64,000 nucleotides of DNA, taken from NCBI RefSeq assembly GCF_022288725.1, contig NZ_JAKNTA010000001.1, positions 308,499 to 372,498 on the forward strand, read 5' to 3'. Origin of the DNA: Kitasatospora sp. A2-31 (GTDB lineage: Bacteria; Actinomycetota; Actinomycetes; Streptomycetales; Streptomycetaceae). A program made the translations under genes and the position numbers. Below, piece after piece: positions 34,446 to 45,776 of this stretch (positions within the stretch are counted from its first letter, which is position 1; each line of letters starts with the position of its first letter). The notes under the pieces are model-generated. The model was not told the origin of the DNA and made no database searches. It saw nothing but the letters and a program-made list of their open reading frames with translations.

Positions 34446-35516
34446 ATGCCGTCGCACGCCACCTCCCCCCGCACCTCACCACCCGCCCGGGGCCGCCGAC
34501 GCGCCCTGACCGCGAGCTGCGCCGTCGTGGCCGCCGCCCTCGGCCTCGCCGCCTGCGGCACCGCCAACGGGGTGCTCCAGCCGAAGCCGAGCGTCACCGC
34601 CGTGTCGAGCCCGGCCGGCCCGACGCCCTCCGCGCCGTCCGCCGCGCCCACCGGCACGCCTTCGTCCCCGGGACCGTCCGGCTCCGGACCGGGCACCCCG
34701 GCACCGCCCACCGCCCCCGCCGCGCCCGCCCCTTCGGCCGCGACGGCCACGTCACCCGCCACGGTCGCGCCGAAGCCGACCCCGCCCGAGCCCGTGGCCC
34801 CGGCCCCGAGCACCACCCGGCCCCCGGCCCACTCACCGACCCCGACCACCCCGCCGGCCACCCGGCCGCCCACGGCGACCCCGGCTCCGCCACCGCCGCC
34901 GCCCGCGAACGACGGCGCCACCTCGGTGGTCCGCTCCACCGCCACCGGTGGCCGCACGGTCGCGCTCACCTTCGACGACGGCCCCGGCCCGGCCACCGGC
35001 CAGGTGCTGGACCTGCTCGCCCAGTACGGTGCCAGGGCGACCTTCTGCCAGATCGGCCAGCAGGCCGCCGCCAACCCCGCGCTGGTCAAGCGGATCGTCG
35101 CGGCGGGGCACCGGCTGTGCGACCACAGCGTGGACCACCCGCAGCCGTTCGCCGCGCTCCCGCACGACCGGGCCGACTACGAGATCGCCCACGCCGAGGA
35201 GCAGATCGTGCGGGCCGGCGGGCCGGGCACCCGGGTCTCCTGGTTCCGCGCCCCCGGCGGCGGGTTCACCGCCGACAACCAGCGGATCGCGGCCGGTCTC
35301 GGGCTGCGCCCGCTCGGCTGGTCGGTGGACCCGCGCGACTGGTCCCGCCCGGGCGTGGCGTCGATCGTCGCGTCCGTACAGAGCCAGCTGCGCCCCGGCG
35401 GGGTGGTCCTGCTCCACGACGGGGGCGGAGACCGGAGCCAGACCGTCGCCGCGCTGAAGCAGCTGCTCCCCTGGCTGGTCGCCCAGGGCTACCGGTTCGA
35501 CTTCCCGGCCGGGTGA
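34446..35516 (+). CDS. lipoprotein polysaccharide deacetylase (NodB domain)
   Basis: 356 aa. Type II signal with lipobox LAAC, then a Pro/Thr/Ser/Ala-rich linker of about 100 residues, then a NodB domain from about residue 165. Motifs: TFDDGPGP (Asp pair), HSVDHP (zinc His pair, with Ser instead of the common Thr), RAPGGG, WSVDPRDWS and VLLHDGGG. It removes acetyl groups from a cell-wall polymer, chitin or peptidoglycan, outside the membrane. The rigid linker would span part of the wall. Confidence 0.92.
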   Translation: MPSHATSPRTSPPARGRRRALTASCAVVAAALGLAACGTANGVLQPKPSVTAVSSPAGPTPSAPSAAPTGTPSSPGPSGSGPGTPAPPTAPAAPAPSAATATSPATVAPKPTPPEPVAPAPSTTRPPAHSPTPTTPPATRPPTATPAPPPPPPANDGATSVVRSTATGGRTVALTFDDGPGPATGQVLDLLAQYGARATFCQIGQQAAANPALVKRIVAAGHRLCDHSVDHPQPFAALPHDRADYEIAHAEEQIVRAGGPGTRVSWFRAPGGGFTADNQRIAAGLGLRPLGWSVDPRDWSRPGVASIVASVQSQLRPGGVVLLHDGGGDRSQTVAALKQLLPWLVAQGYRFDFPAG

Positions 35517-35608
35517 CCCGCCCGGCGCCACCGGTCCCTCGACCCTTCCCCGCCCCTCCCGCGCCGCGGCGGCCGGTCCGCCTCCGGAGCCCCGCCGGGT
35601 TCCGGCCC

Positions 35609-35692
35609 GCGCGGCGGGTCAGCGCGGCGGCGCGGCGGGTCAGCGCAGCGGCGCGGCGGGTCAGCGCAGCGGCGCGGCGGGTCAGCGCAGCG
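35609..35692. repeat. four 21-nt tandem repeats covering an exonuclease stop codon
   Basis: Units at 35609-35629, 35630-35650, 35651-35671 and 35672-35692, of the form GCGCGGCGGGTCAGCGCAGCG (first copy with one change). Each contains TCA, the reverse of a TGA stop, in the same frame as the exonuclease; the gene ends in the fourth copy. So the stop codon itself is part of the repeat. Confidence 0.9.
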
Positions 35693-36383
35693 GCCAGCGC
35701 GGGTCGACGACGGCCTGCGGGTCCTTGCCGCGGCGCAGCCAGGACTCCAGGCCCTGGGCCCAGTCCCGGTACCAGTCGATCTGGCGGGCGTGCAGCTCGG
35801 CGAGCGGGACGGCGCCGACCCGGTCGGGATAGCGCTCGGCGAGCGCGACGGCGACCCGGACGGCGGCGAGGGCGTCGCTGCCGGCCTCGTGGGCGTCGGT
35901 CAGTTCGACGCCGTAGACCTCGCAGACCCGCTGCAGGGTGCGCGAGCCCTTGCGGTACTTGTCGACGGCCCGGTCGATGACCAGGGCGTCGAGCACCGGC
36001 GCGACCGGCCCGCCGAGCCGCTCGGCGAGCGGGGCGAGCCCGTGGCGGTGCAGCTCGGCGTCGAGCAGCGAGAGGTCGAAGGGGGCGTTGAAGGCGACCA
36101 CCGGGCGGCCGGCGGCGAGCCGCTCGCAGAGCGCGGCGGCTATCTCGTCCACCGCCTCCTTGGCCGGGCGGCCCTTGCTGCGGGCCGTGTCGTCATCGAT
36201 GCCGTGGATCGCCGCGGCCTCGGCGGGGATCGGCACGCCCGGGTCGAGCAGCCATCCGGTGGCGCTCAGCCGGCGGGCTCCGAGGGTGTCCACGAGGGCG
36301 GCCGTGACGATGCGGTCCACGGCCGGGTCCGTGCCCGTGGTCTCCAGGTCGAAGCCGACCAGTGGCTGCTGCCACCAGCTCAT
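35682..36383 (-). CDS. DEDDh 3'-5' exonuclease (DnaQ-like)
   Basis: 233 aa from ATG 36383 (GGAAGGAC upstream). Exo I DLETTGTDP (residues about 14-22), Exo II NAPFDLSLLDAEL and Exo III with HEAGSDALAAV give the D-E-D-D residues and the catalytic His. Similar proteins are annotated as DNA polymerase III epsilon-like exonucleases; without a polymerase partner it may instead trim RNA or DNA ends in repair. The C-terminal WPLR lies at the tandem repeat. Confidence 0.92.
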   Translation of the reverse strand: MSWWQQPLVGFDLETTGTDPAVDRIVTAALVDTLGARRLSATGWLLDPGVPIPAEAAAIHGIDDDTARSKGRPAKEAVDEIAAALCERLAAGRPVVAFNAPFDLSLLDAELHRHGLAPLAERLGGPVAPVLDALVIDRAVDKYRKGSRTLQRVCEVYGVELTDAHEAGSDALAAVRVAVALAERYPDRVGAVPLAELHARQIDWYRDWAQGLESWLRRGKDPQAVVDPRWPLR

Positions 36384-36497
36384 AGGGGTGTGTCCTTCCG
36401 TCCTGCTGGTCGAAACAGCCCCTATCATCGCCCGACCCACCGACAATGCCGCCGCTGGGTCGGGCCGCGCCGGCCCCGGCCGAGCCGGCCGGCGGCG

Positions 36498-37775
36498 TCA
36501 GGACACCGGCCGGGAGTCCCCCCAGACCCCTTCGAACTCCTCCCGGTAGACCTCCAGCAGCCCCGCGTCGGTGCCGCCCGGCTCCTGGCCCGCGCCGCCG
36601 CGCAGGACGAGGGCGGGCGACTCCATGCCGCGGGCGCGGCGCAGGTAGGGCTGGACGACGCCGAGGTCGCGGCTCTGCCGGCGGGGACCGCCGGCGGAGC
36701 CGGCCGGGCGGGCCCCCTCGACCAGGTAGGCGGTGAAGCGCGGGGTCTCGTCGAAGACCCGGATCTCGAAGCCGCCCTGGTCCCGCAGCCGGGCCCGGAC
36801 CCGGCGGACGTGCATGATGTTCATCTCGATCGAGCGGGCCAGTTCGCCGCGTCCGAGGCCGAGTTCGCGCTCCCGGCGGCGGACGGCGCTGCTGGCCGGG
36901 TTGAGGAAGAGCAGCCGGACCCGGCAGCCGTCGCCGGCCAGCCGGACCAGCCGCTTGCCGGTGTAGTTCTGGCAGAGCATGCCCAGGCCGATGCCGAGCG
37001 CGTCGAGCCGGCGCGCTCCGTCCAGCAGGTCCTCCACGGGGAGGTCGCGCTGGAGCCGGACCCGGTCGGGGTGCACCGCGACGACGTCCGCGTACCGGCC
37101 CGCGACCAGGGACTCGACCACGTCGGCGGGCACGCCGCCGGCGCCGCCGTCCAGGACGGCGAGCAGCCGGGCCGCGGCGCGCTCGGTCTGGGCGAGGACG
37201 GTCGGGGTGAGGACGCGGTTGCGGGAGACGACGTGCCGGGCGACCTCCAGCTCGTCGAGCGCCAGCTCGATCTCGCGGCGGTCGGCCAGGTAGGGCTCGA
37301 AGCACGGCCAGTGCTGGACCATCAGCTCGCGCAGCTGGGGCAGGGTGAGGAAGACCAGCGGGTCGTCGTCGGCCGGGTCGAGCAGGTAGCCCTTGCGGCG
37401 GCTGACCTCGCGGACGGCCCCCGCCCGGTGGGCCCACTCCTCGCCGGCGGGGCCGGCCGCGGCGGTGACCCAGTCCTCGCCGTGGGCGGGTGCGTAGATG
37501 GGGTACAGCACCTCGTCGACGAGCGAGCGCAGCCGCTGCTCGACCAGGTTGAGCCAGACGTAGGCGCGCCCGGAGAGGCGGACGCGCTGGTAGGCGTCCT
37601 CCCATTCGGCGCCGGACCAGGCCAGGGCGGGTATCTCGACCGGCCCGCCCTGGGCCGGCACCACGGCGCGGCCGGTCAGGGCGGGGCGCATGACGACGGT
37701 CGGCGCCTCGCTGCGGGCGTTGCCCCGGTCGGGGCCGCCCGGCCCACCGCCACGGCCGCCGGCGGGGTACACCAT
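36498..37775 (-). CDS. SAV2148-family protein with HEPN-like N-terminal domain
   Basis: 425 aa from ATG 37775. A Gly-rich tail (1-50) precedes a helical region (about 60-250) resembling HEPN domains: WLNLVEQRLRSLVDEVLYPIY and LVFLTLPQLRELMVQHWPCFEPYL, then RHVVSRNRVLTP. A C-terminal alpha/beta region (about 250-380; RVRLLFLNPASSAVRRRE, FEIRVFDETPRF) is PLD-like in look. An intact RxxxxH catalytic pair typical of HEPN ribonucleases is not evident, so it may be non-catalytic. The family is known from streptomycetes but its role is not. Confidence 0.8.
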   Translation of the reverse strand: MVYPAGGRGGGPGGPDRGNARSEAPTVVMRPALTGRAVVPAQGGPVEIPALAWSGAEWEDAYQRVRLSGRAYVWLNLVEQRLRSLVDEVLYPIYAPAHGEDWVTAAAGPAGEEWAHRAGAVREVSRRKGYLLDPADDDPLVFLTLPQLRELMVQHWPCFEPYLADRREIELALDELEVARHVVSRNRVLTPTVLAQTERAAARLLAVLDGGAGGVPADVVESLVAGRYADVVAVHPDRVRLQRDLPVEDLLDGARRLDALGIGLGMLCQNYTGKRLVRLAGDGCRVRLLFLNPASSAVRRRERELGLGRGELARSIEMNIMHVRRVRARLRDQGGFEIRVFDETPRFTAYLVEGARPAGSAGGPRRQSRDLGVVQPYLRRARGMESPALVLRGGAGQEPGGTDAGLLEVYREEFEGVWGDSRPVS

Positions 37776-38246
37776 GCGCCACCTCACCTGGTTCCTGCTG
37801 GAGCTACTGCTGTCGGTCTTGAATCTCGTCTTCTGATGGTTCGCCACGAGCGCGGGGGCGGCCGGACGATCAAGGGTACTGCCCGCCGCGAGCCGCCCGC
37901 AGCCGGTTGGCCGAGGGACGCCCGTGGGCCCCGTCCGCCCCGCCGGCCCCGCGGGGCCCACGCGACCCGCCGGCCGTCGCGAACTGCCGCCGACCGGGCG
38001 CAGGACCGGGCGCGGGGCGCCACCGGACCGGGCGCCCGACCGCCGCCGGACACCCGTTCGGGCGAACACGCGCCAAATGGCCCCGCCGCCGGGGAAAGCG
38101 TCGGGGAGTATGCGGACTGTGCCGTGCGTCACGGCGCGCGACCGCCGCACATGTCCGGCCGCCCGGCCGGGAAGAGAGCGCAAGGGTCCGGGCTGATTGT
38201 CGGACTACATGTCAGTTGTCTTTCTACACAAGGAAGTTGGGGACAG
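37776..38246. promoter_or_regulatory. divergent intergenic region before glgX
   Basis: 471 nt with no gene I can support. Near the left end the minus strand has TACCCT as a possible -10 box about 100 nt before the HEPN gene. The right end is AT-richer (38195-38246) with an ACATGT centre and several TGTC repeats just upstream of the glgX ribosome site; this is the likely promoter/operator of the trehalose genes. Confidence 0.45.
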
Positions 38247-40375
<2,129 letters not shown>

Positions 40376-40379
<4 letters not shown>

Positions 40380-40394
40380 CCGGGGCCCGGTCAC
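40376..40394. terminator. small palindrome overlapping the glgX stop
   Basis: GTGACCGGG-G-CCCGGTCAC, a 19-nt near-perfect palindrome overlapping the glgX stop codon. It could weaken read-through into treY or protect the mRNA end. Confidence 0.4.
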
Positions 40395-40450
40395 CTGTTC
40401 GGATCAGCAGCGGGTCTTGGCCGCGGGCTCGCGCGGGTACTCATGGACAC

Positions 40451-42889
40451 ATGACCTCCGCCGCCGAGCCCGCGCAGCCCCGCCCGGCCGCTGTCCCCAC
40501 CGCCACCTACCGCCTCCAGCTCCAGCCCGGCTTCACCCTCCGTGACGCCACCGCCGCCGTCCCCTACCTGGCCGCCCTCGGGGTCTCGCACCTGCACCTC
40601 TCCCCGCTGCTGGAGGCCGCCCCCGGCTCCACCCACGGCTACGACACCGTCGACCACGGCCGGATCAGCGAGCAGCTCGGCGGCGAGCCGGCGCTGCGCG
40701 AGCTGGCCGCCGCGGCCCACCGGCACGGCCTGCGGCTGATCGCCGACGTGGTGCCCAACCACATGGCCGTCCCCGTCCCCGAACAGCTCAACCGGCCGCT
40801 CTGGCACGTCCTACGGGACGGCCCGGACTCGCCGTACGCGCGCTGGTTCGACATCGACTGGGCCGCCCAGCCCGGACCGGCCGACGCCCCCGACCGCGGG
40901 CGGGTGCTGCTGCCGCTGCTCGGTGACCGGCTCGGCGCCGTCCTCGGCGACCTCACCGTCGACGGCGACCGGCTCCGCTACCACGACCACGTCCTCCCGC
41001 TGCGGCCCGGCACCCCCGGCCTGCCGCTCCCCGAGCTGCTCGCCCGCCAGTGGTACCGGCTCGCCTGGTGGCGACTGGCCCGCACCGAGCTGAACTACCG
41101 GCGGTTCTTCACCGTCAACGAGCTGATCGCCGTCCGGGTGGAGCTCCCCGAGGTCTTCGAGGCCACCCACGGCGTGCTGCTGCGCCTGCACGCGGACGGC
41201 GTCCTGGACGGGTTCCGGATCGACCACCCCGACGGCCTCGCCGATCCGCGCGGCTACCTCACCCGGCTCGCCGACGCCACCGGCGGCGCCTACACCGTCG
41301 TCGAGAAGATCCTCACCGGCGACGAGCGGCTGCCCACCGACTGGCCCTGCGCCGGCACCACCGGGTACGACGCGCTGCACCGGATCGACGGCGTCCTCAC
41401 CGACCACGCGGGCGCCTGCCGGCTGGCCGGGCACTACGAGCACTTCGTCTCCGGCGCGGCCGCCGGCGAACCCTGCGCCGACCCGCACCCGGCCGTGGCC
41501 GCCGCCCGGCGCGGCCGCGCCGACATGACCGCCCCGCTCGGCGAGCTGGCCGCCGAGGTCGACCGGCTGGTCCGGCTCGCGGTGCGGATCGGCGCCGCCG
41601 ACCCCGCGCACGCCGACCACGCACCCTGGCAGCTGCGCGCGGCCCTCCAGCGGGTGCTCACCGGCTACCCGGCCTACCGCCCCTACGTCCGGCCGGGCGA
41701 GCCCGCGCCCGCGGCCTCGCAGGAGCAGCTCCGGGCGGCCCTGGACGGCTCCGCCGACCCCACCGACCGGCTCGTCGCCGGACTCGCCCTCGGCCGGCTC
41801 GGGCGCGGCCCGGAGAAGGACGAGTTCTGCGTGCGGTTCGCCCAGACCGCCGCCGCCGTCGCCGCCAAGGGCGTCGAGGACACCGCCTTCTACCGCTGGA
41901 ACGCCCTGATCGGCCTGAACGAGGTCGGCGGGGACCCGGCCCGCCCGGGCCTGCCCCCGGAGGACTTCCACGCCTGGTGCCACTACGTGGAGCGGCACTG
42001 GCCGGCCACCATGACCGTGCTCTCCACCCACGACACCAAGCGCAGCGCCGACGCCCGGGCCCGGCTGGCGGTGCTCGCCGAGCAGCCGGACCCCTGGGCC
42101 GCCGAGGCCGCCGCCTGGTCCACCGCCGCCGGCCCCGGCGGCGACCGGGAGGGCGACTGGCTGCTCTGGCAGACCCTCGTCGCGGCCTGGCCGATCACCC
42201 CGGACCGGTTGGTCCGGGCCATGCTCAAGGCCGCCCGCGAGGCCAAGCTGCGCACCTCCTGGACGACCCCCGACGAGCGCTACGAGCAGGCGCTCGCCGA
42301 GCGGGCCCGGGCGGTCTACGGGAACCCGGGGCTGCTGCCGCGGATCGAGGGGTTCGTCCGGGCGATCGCCCCGTACGCCCGTGCCAACACGCTGGCCGCC
42401 GCCCTGCTGCACCTCACCCTGCCGGGGGTGCCGGACCTCTACCAGGGCAGCGAGGAGCCGCTGCACACCCTGGTCGACCCGGACAACCGGGGCGTGGTGG
42501 ACCTGGGCGCGCTCGCCGTCCGGCTGACCGACTCGGCGACGCCCCGGCCGGACGACCCGGCCCGGGAGAAGCTGCACCTCACCACCACCGCGCTGCACCT
42601 GCGCCGGTCCCGGCCGCTGGGCGCCTACCGCCCGCTCACCGCCACCGGCCCGGCCGCCGGCCACCTGCTCGCCTTCTCCCGCGGCCAGGACGTGGTCACC
42701 GCGGTCACCCGGCTCCCGTACGGCCTGGAGCGGGCCGGCGGCTGGCGGGACACCACCCTGGCGCTGCCGGCCGGCGGCGCCTGGACGGACGCGCTGACCC
42801 GGCGGCGCCACGCCGCCGGCGAGGTACCGGTGGCCGAGCTGCTGGCGGAGCAGCCGGTGGCACTGCTGACCAGGAGGGGCGGGGCATGA
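40451..42889 (+). CDS. treY: maltooligosyltrehalose synthase
   Basis: 812 aa. GH13 glucosyl mutase that turns the reducing-end alpha-1,4 bond of maltodextrin into alpha-1,1. TYRLQLQPGFTL near the N-terminus, ADVVPNHMAV, YRRFFTVNELIAVR, nucleophile region DGFRIDHPDGLADP, VVEKILTGDERLP (acid Glu) and STHDTKRSADARARL. The ATG has TACTCA upstream and no ribosome site, so it may be leaderless; an ATG at 40443 hits a stop at once. Stop overlaps treZ (ATGA). Confidence 0.95.
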   Translation: MTSAAEPAQPRPAAVPTATYRLQLQPGFTLRDATAAVPYLAALGVSHLHLSPLLEAAPGSTHGYDTVDHGRISEQLGGEPALRELAAAAHRHGLRLIADVVPNHMAVPVPEQLNRPLWHVLRDGPDSPYARWFDIDWAAQPGPADAPDRGRVLLPLLGDRLGAVLGDLTVDGDRLRYHDHVLPLRPGTPGLPLPELLARQWYRLAWWRLARTELNYRRFFTVNELIAVRVELPEVFEATHGVLLRLHADGVLDGFRIDHPDGLADPRGYLTRLADATGGAYTVVEKILTGDERLPTDWPCAGTTGYDALHRIDGVLTDHAGACRLAGHYEHFVSGAAAGEPCADPHPAVAAARRGRADMTAPLGELAAEVDRLVRLAVRIGAADPAHADHAPWQLRAALQRVLTGYPAYRPYVRPGEPAPAASQEQLRAALDGSADPTDRLVAGLALGRLGRGPEKDEFCVRFAQTAAAVAAKGVEDTAFYRWNALIGLNEVGGDPARPGLPPEDFHAWCHYVERHWPATMTVLSTHDTKRSADARARLAVLAEQPDPWAAEAAAWSTAAGPGGDREGDWLLWQTLVAAWPITPDRLVRAMLKAAREAKLRTSWTTPDERYEQALAERARAVYGNPGLLPRIEGFVRAIAPYARANTLAAALLHLTLPGVPDLYQGSEEPLHTLVDPDNRGVVDLGALAVRLTDSATPRPDDPAREKLHLTTTALHLRRSRPLGAYRPLTATGPAAGHLLAFSRGQDVVTAVTRLPYGLERAGGWRDTTLALPAGGAWTDALTRRRHAAGEVPVAELLAEQPVALLTRRGGA

Positions 42890-44676
42890 CGGGCCACGAG
42901 GATGGGGCGGCCGCGCCGCGGCCGGCACGGCCCCGGACGGACACCGCGCGCCACTACGAGGTGTGGGCCCCGGCAGCCGCCGAGCGGGTCGAGGTGGAGG
43001 TCGACGGCGACCGGCACCCGCTGGCCCGCGACACCGCACGGGCCGGCTGGTGGCGCGGCGAGGCCCCGGCCGGGGACTACGCCTTCCGGCTCGACGGCGG
43101 CCCGCCCCTGCCCGACCCGCGCTCGCCCCGCCAGCCGCACGGGCCGGACGGGCCCAGCCGGCCCGTGGACCACGCCGCGTTCCGCTGGTCCCGCACCGGC
43201 TGGCGCGGCCGCCCGCTGCCCGGGGCCGTCCTCTACGAGCTGCACATCGGCACCTTCACCGCCGCGGGCACCTTCGACGCCGCCATCGAACACCTCGATC
43301 ACCTGGTGGAGTTGGGGGTGGACCTGGTCGAGCTGATGCCGGTGTGCCCGTTCCCCGGCAAGCACGGCTGGGGGTACGACGGGGTCTCGATCTGGGCCGT
43401 GCACGAGCCGTACGGCGGGCCCGACGGCCTGAAGCGCTTCGTCGACGCCGCGCACCGCAAGGGCCTCGGCGTCGTCCTGGACGTGGTGCACAACCACCTC
43501 GGCCCGTCCGGCAACTACCTTCCCGCCTACGGGCCGTACTTCACCGACCGCCACCACACCCCGTGGGGCTCGGCGGTCAACCTGGACGCCCCCGGATCCG
43601 ACGAGGTGCGCGCCTACCTGATCGGCAGCGCGCTCTCCTGGCTGCGCGACTACCGGATCGACGGCCTGCGCCTCGACGCCGTGCACGCCCTCGCCGACGA
43701 CCGCGCCGTCCACTTCCTGGAGGAACTCTCCGCCGGGGTCGAGCGGTTGGCCGTCGCCACCAACCGGCCGCTGTTCCTGATCGCCGAGTCCGACCTCAAC
43801 TCACCCCGCACCACCGCCCCGCGCCCGGCCGGCGGCCATGGGATCACCGCGCAGTGGAGCGACGACTTCCACCACGCGCTGCACACCGCCCTGACCGGCG
43901 AATCCCACGGCTACTACGGCGACTTCGCGCGCGCCCCGCTGGCGGCCGTGGCCAAGACGCTCACCCGCGGCTTCTTCCACGACGGGACCTGGTCCTCCTT
44001 CCGCGGCCGCAGCCACGGGCGGCCCTTCCCGCCGGGCGGCGGCCACCGGCTGCTGGGCTACCTGCAGACCCACGACCAGGTCGGCAACCGGGCGCTCGGG
44101 GACCGGATCTCCGCCGTGCTGTCGGCGGGCCGACTCGCCTGCGGCGCCGCCCTGGTGCTCACCTCGCCGTTCACCCCGATGCTCTTCATGGGCGAGGAGT
44201 GGGGCGCGGCCACTCCCTGGCAGTACTTCACCGACCACACCGACCCGGGCCTCGCGGAGGCCGTCCGCCGGGGCCGGCGACGGGAGTTCGCGGAGCACGG
44301 GTGGCAGGCGGAGGCGGTACCGGATCCGCAGGAGCCGGCCACCGTACTGCGCTCCGTCCTCGACTGGACCGAGCCGTGGCGTGCCCCGCACTCCGAACTG
44401 CTGGATTGGTACCGGAGGTTGATCCGGCTACGGCGCGAACGGGCGGCACTGGCCGATCCGGACCTGGCGGCCGTCCGGGTGGAGTTCGACGAGGCGGCGC
44501 GGTGGTTGGTGGTGCACCGGGGGCCGTACCGGGTGGCGGTGAACCTGGGCGACGGGCCGGCGGCGCTCCCGCTGGGGGCGCCGGGCCGGGAGGTGGCGGC
44601 CTCGTTCGGGGAGTGCGTACTGGACGGCTCGGCGGTGCGGCTGGCGGCGGAGTCGGTGGCGGTCGTCGCGGTGTGA
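42886..44676 (+). CDS. treZ: maltooligosyltrehalose trehalohydrolase
   Basis: 596 aa. Releases free trehalose from maltooligosyl-trehalose. N-terminal E-set/CBM48 (about 10-100; YEVWAPAAAERVEVEVDG), barrel with DVVHNHLGPSGNYL, nucleophile DGLRLDAVHAL, acid IAESDLNSPR and TSPFTPMLFMGEEW. The AGGAGG-like site before the ATG lies inside the treY end and overlaps by 4 nt, so the pair is co-translated. With glgX it completes the TreX-TreY-TreZ trehalose pathway. Confidence 0.95.
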   Translation: MTGHEDGAAAPRPARPRTDTARHYEVWAPAAAERVEVEVDGDRHPLARDTARAGWWRGEAPAGDYAFRLDGGPPLPDPRSPRQPHGPDGPSRPVDHAAFRWSRTGWRGRPLPGAVLYELHIGTFTAAGTFDAAIEHLDHLVELGVDLVELMPVCPFPGKHGWGYDGVSIWAVHEPYGGPDGLKRFVDAAHRKGLGVVLDVVHNHLGPSGNYLPAYGPYFTDRHHTPWGSAVNLDAPGSDEVRAYLIGSALSWLRDYRIDGLRLDAVHALADDRAVHFLEELSAGVERLAVATNRPLFLIAESDLNSPRTTAPRPAGGHGITAQWSDDFHHALHTALTGESHGYYGDFARAPLAAVAKTLTRGFFHDGTWSSFRGRSHGRPFPPGGGHRLLGYLQTHDQVGNRALGDRISAVLSAGRLACGAALVLTSPFTPMLFMGEEWGAATPWQYFTDHTDPGLAEAVRRGRRREFAEHGWQAEAVPDPQEPATVLRSVLDWTEPWRAPHSELLDWYRRLIRLRRERAALADPDLAAVRVEFDEAARWLVVHRGPYRVAVNLGDGPAALPLGAPGREVAASFGECVLDGSAVRLAAESVAVVAV

Positions 44677-44703
44677 GGCGGGCGTCGGCGGCGCCCGCGC
44701 CCC

Positions 44704-44789
44704 ACCCGGGCCCGTGCCTCACCCGGGCCCGTGCCTCACCGGGCCCTGCCCTCGCCGGGGGCCATGGCCTCACCGGGGCCCTGGCCTCA
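44704..44789. repeat. degenerate 16-18-nt tandem repeats at the transketolase stop
   Basis: Two exact CACCCGGGCCCGTGCCT units, then three diverged ones (CACCGGGCCCTGCCCT, CGCCGGGGGCCATGGCCT, CACCGGGGCCCTGGCCT) and a partial unit that includes the TCA of the minus-strand transketolase stop (44787-44789). Lies between the convergent treZ and transketolase genes. Confidence 0.75.
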
Positions 44790-45680
44790 CCAGAAGAACG
44801 TGCCGATCCGCTCGCGCAGCGAGGCGGCGTCCAGCCCGTAGGCCGCCAGGTGCTCGGGGATCGAGCCGTAGTGCCGGTGCTCCTCGCGCGGCACACCGAG
44901 GGCGAGCACCCGGTGCGGCCGGTCGTTCAGCGCGGCGTGCGCCTCGTTGGCGGAGGTCCCGGCCAGGTAGGGCTCGACCAGCACCACGTCCGCCCGACCG
45001 CCGACGGCCGCACGCAGGCCGGCCCGGTCGAACGGCCGCACGCTGGCCGCGTACAGCACCGTCACGTTCAGCCCTTCGGTGGCCGCCAGCACGGCGTCCA
45101 GCATCGGGCCGACCGCGAGCACCACGCCGCCGACGCCCTCGCGCACGGCGGTGAACCGCCCGGGCTCCACCGGCACCGCGGCGGTGTTCTGGTGCGCGGA
45201 GAGCCGCACGTAGACGTTGCGGTCGCCGTCGGCCACGGCGTGGCGCAGCAACAGCTCCGCCTCGTCCGGGTGGCCGGGCACGTGGACCGTCCAGTCCGGC
45301 AGGGTGTCCAGCAGGGCGACGTCGCCCGGCGCCATGTGGGTCCGGCCGCCGGCCGGCCAGTCGTAGGAGCCGGCCGCGCTCACCAACACGGCGCCGACAC
45401 CCTGGTGGACCAGGTCCAGCTTGATCTGCTCGAAGGGCCGTTCGACCAGGAAGCTGGCGAAGGTGTGGGCGAGCGGGCGCATCCCGCTGAGCGCCAGGCC
45501 GCCGGCCGCGCCGATCAGCAGCTGCTCGCGGATGCCGACGTTGACCACCCGGTCGGGGTGCCGCTCGGCGGCGCCGGCGAAGCCGGCCGCACTGATGTCG
45601 GCCAGCACCACGGCCAGCCGGGGGTCGTCGTCGAGCAGGCGGGTGGTGACGTCGAGGAAGCGCTCGCGCATGGTGTCCAT
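44787..45680 (-). CDS. transketolase, C-terminal half
   Basis: 297 aa. Pyrimidine-binding plus C-terminal transketolase domains. NVGIREQLLIGAAGGLALSG contains the catalytic Glu (IREQ) that activates TPP, and FASFLVERPFEQIKLDLVHQ and VRLSAHQN follow. It pairs with the N-terminal half 96 nt upstream to form a split, E1-like transketolase. Similar split enzymes serve secondary metabolism or pentose exchange, and the true sugar substrate is uncertain. A second ATG lies at 45671. Confidence 0.92.
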   Translation of the reverse strand: MDTMRERFLDVTTRLLDDDPRLAVVLADISAAGFAGAAERHPDRVVNVGIREQLLIGAAGGLALSGMRPLAHTFASFLVERPFEQIKLDLVHQGVGAVLVSAAGSYDWPAGGRTHMAPGDVALLDTLPDWTVHVPGHPDEAELLLRHAVADGDRNVYVRLSAHQNTAAVPVEPGRFTAVREGVGGVVLAVGPMLDAVLAATEGLNVTVLYAASVRPFDRAGLRAAVGGRADVVLVEPYLAGTSANEAHAALNDRPHRVLALGVPREEHRHYGSIPEHLAAYGLDAASLRERIGTFFW

Positions 45681-45733
45681 CGGTGGGGTCCCGTGCCTTT
45701 CGGTGGTGTTCGGTGATCGTGGGGGCGGGCGTC

Positions 45734-45760
45734 GGCGGTGGGCGGCGGTGGGCGGCGGGG
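45734..45760. repeat. 10-nt tandem repeat between transketolase halves
   Basis: GGCGGTGGGC twice plus a partial third, 17 nt after the stop codon of the N-terminal transketolase half. Confidence 0.7.
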
Positions 45761-45776
45761 TCGGGACGGCCGGCGC

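Noticed and set aside
30719..35089. A 1456-codon frame on the minus strand
   Set aside because: It is the antisense shadow of the MMPL, kinase and deacetylase genes; composition (Gly/Gln/His/Arg-rich, no domains) is that of a GC-rich shadow, while the plus-strand frames carry clear motifs.
35609..35692. Tandem repeats considered as a CRISPR array
   Set aside because: Units are directly abutting 21-mers without unique spacers and there are no cas genes.
35790..38246. Long in-frame N-terminal extension of glgX across the exonuclease and HEPN genes
   Set aside because: The extension is a reverse shadow of two well-supported minus-strand genes; GlgX similarity and the ribosome site begin at 38247.
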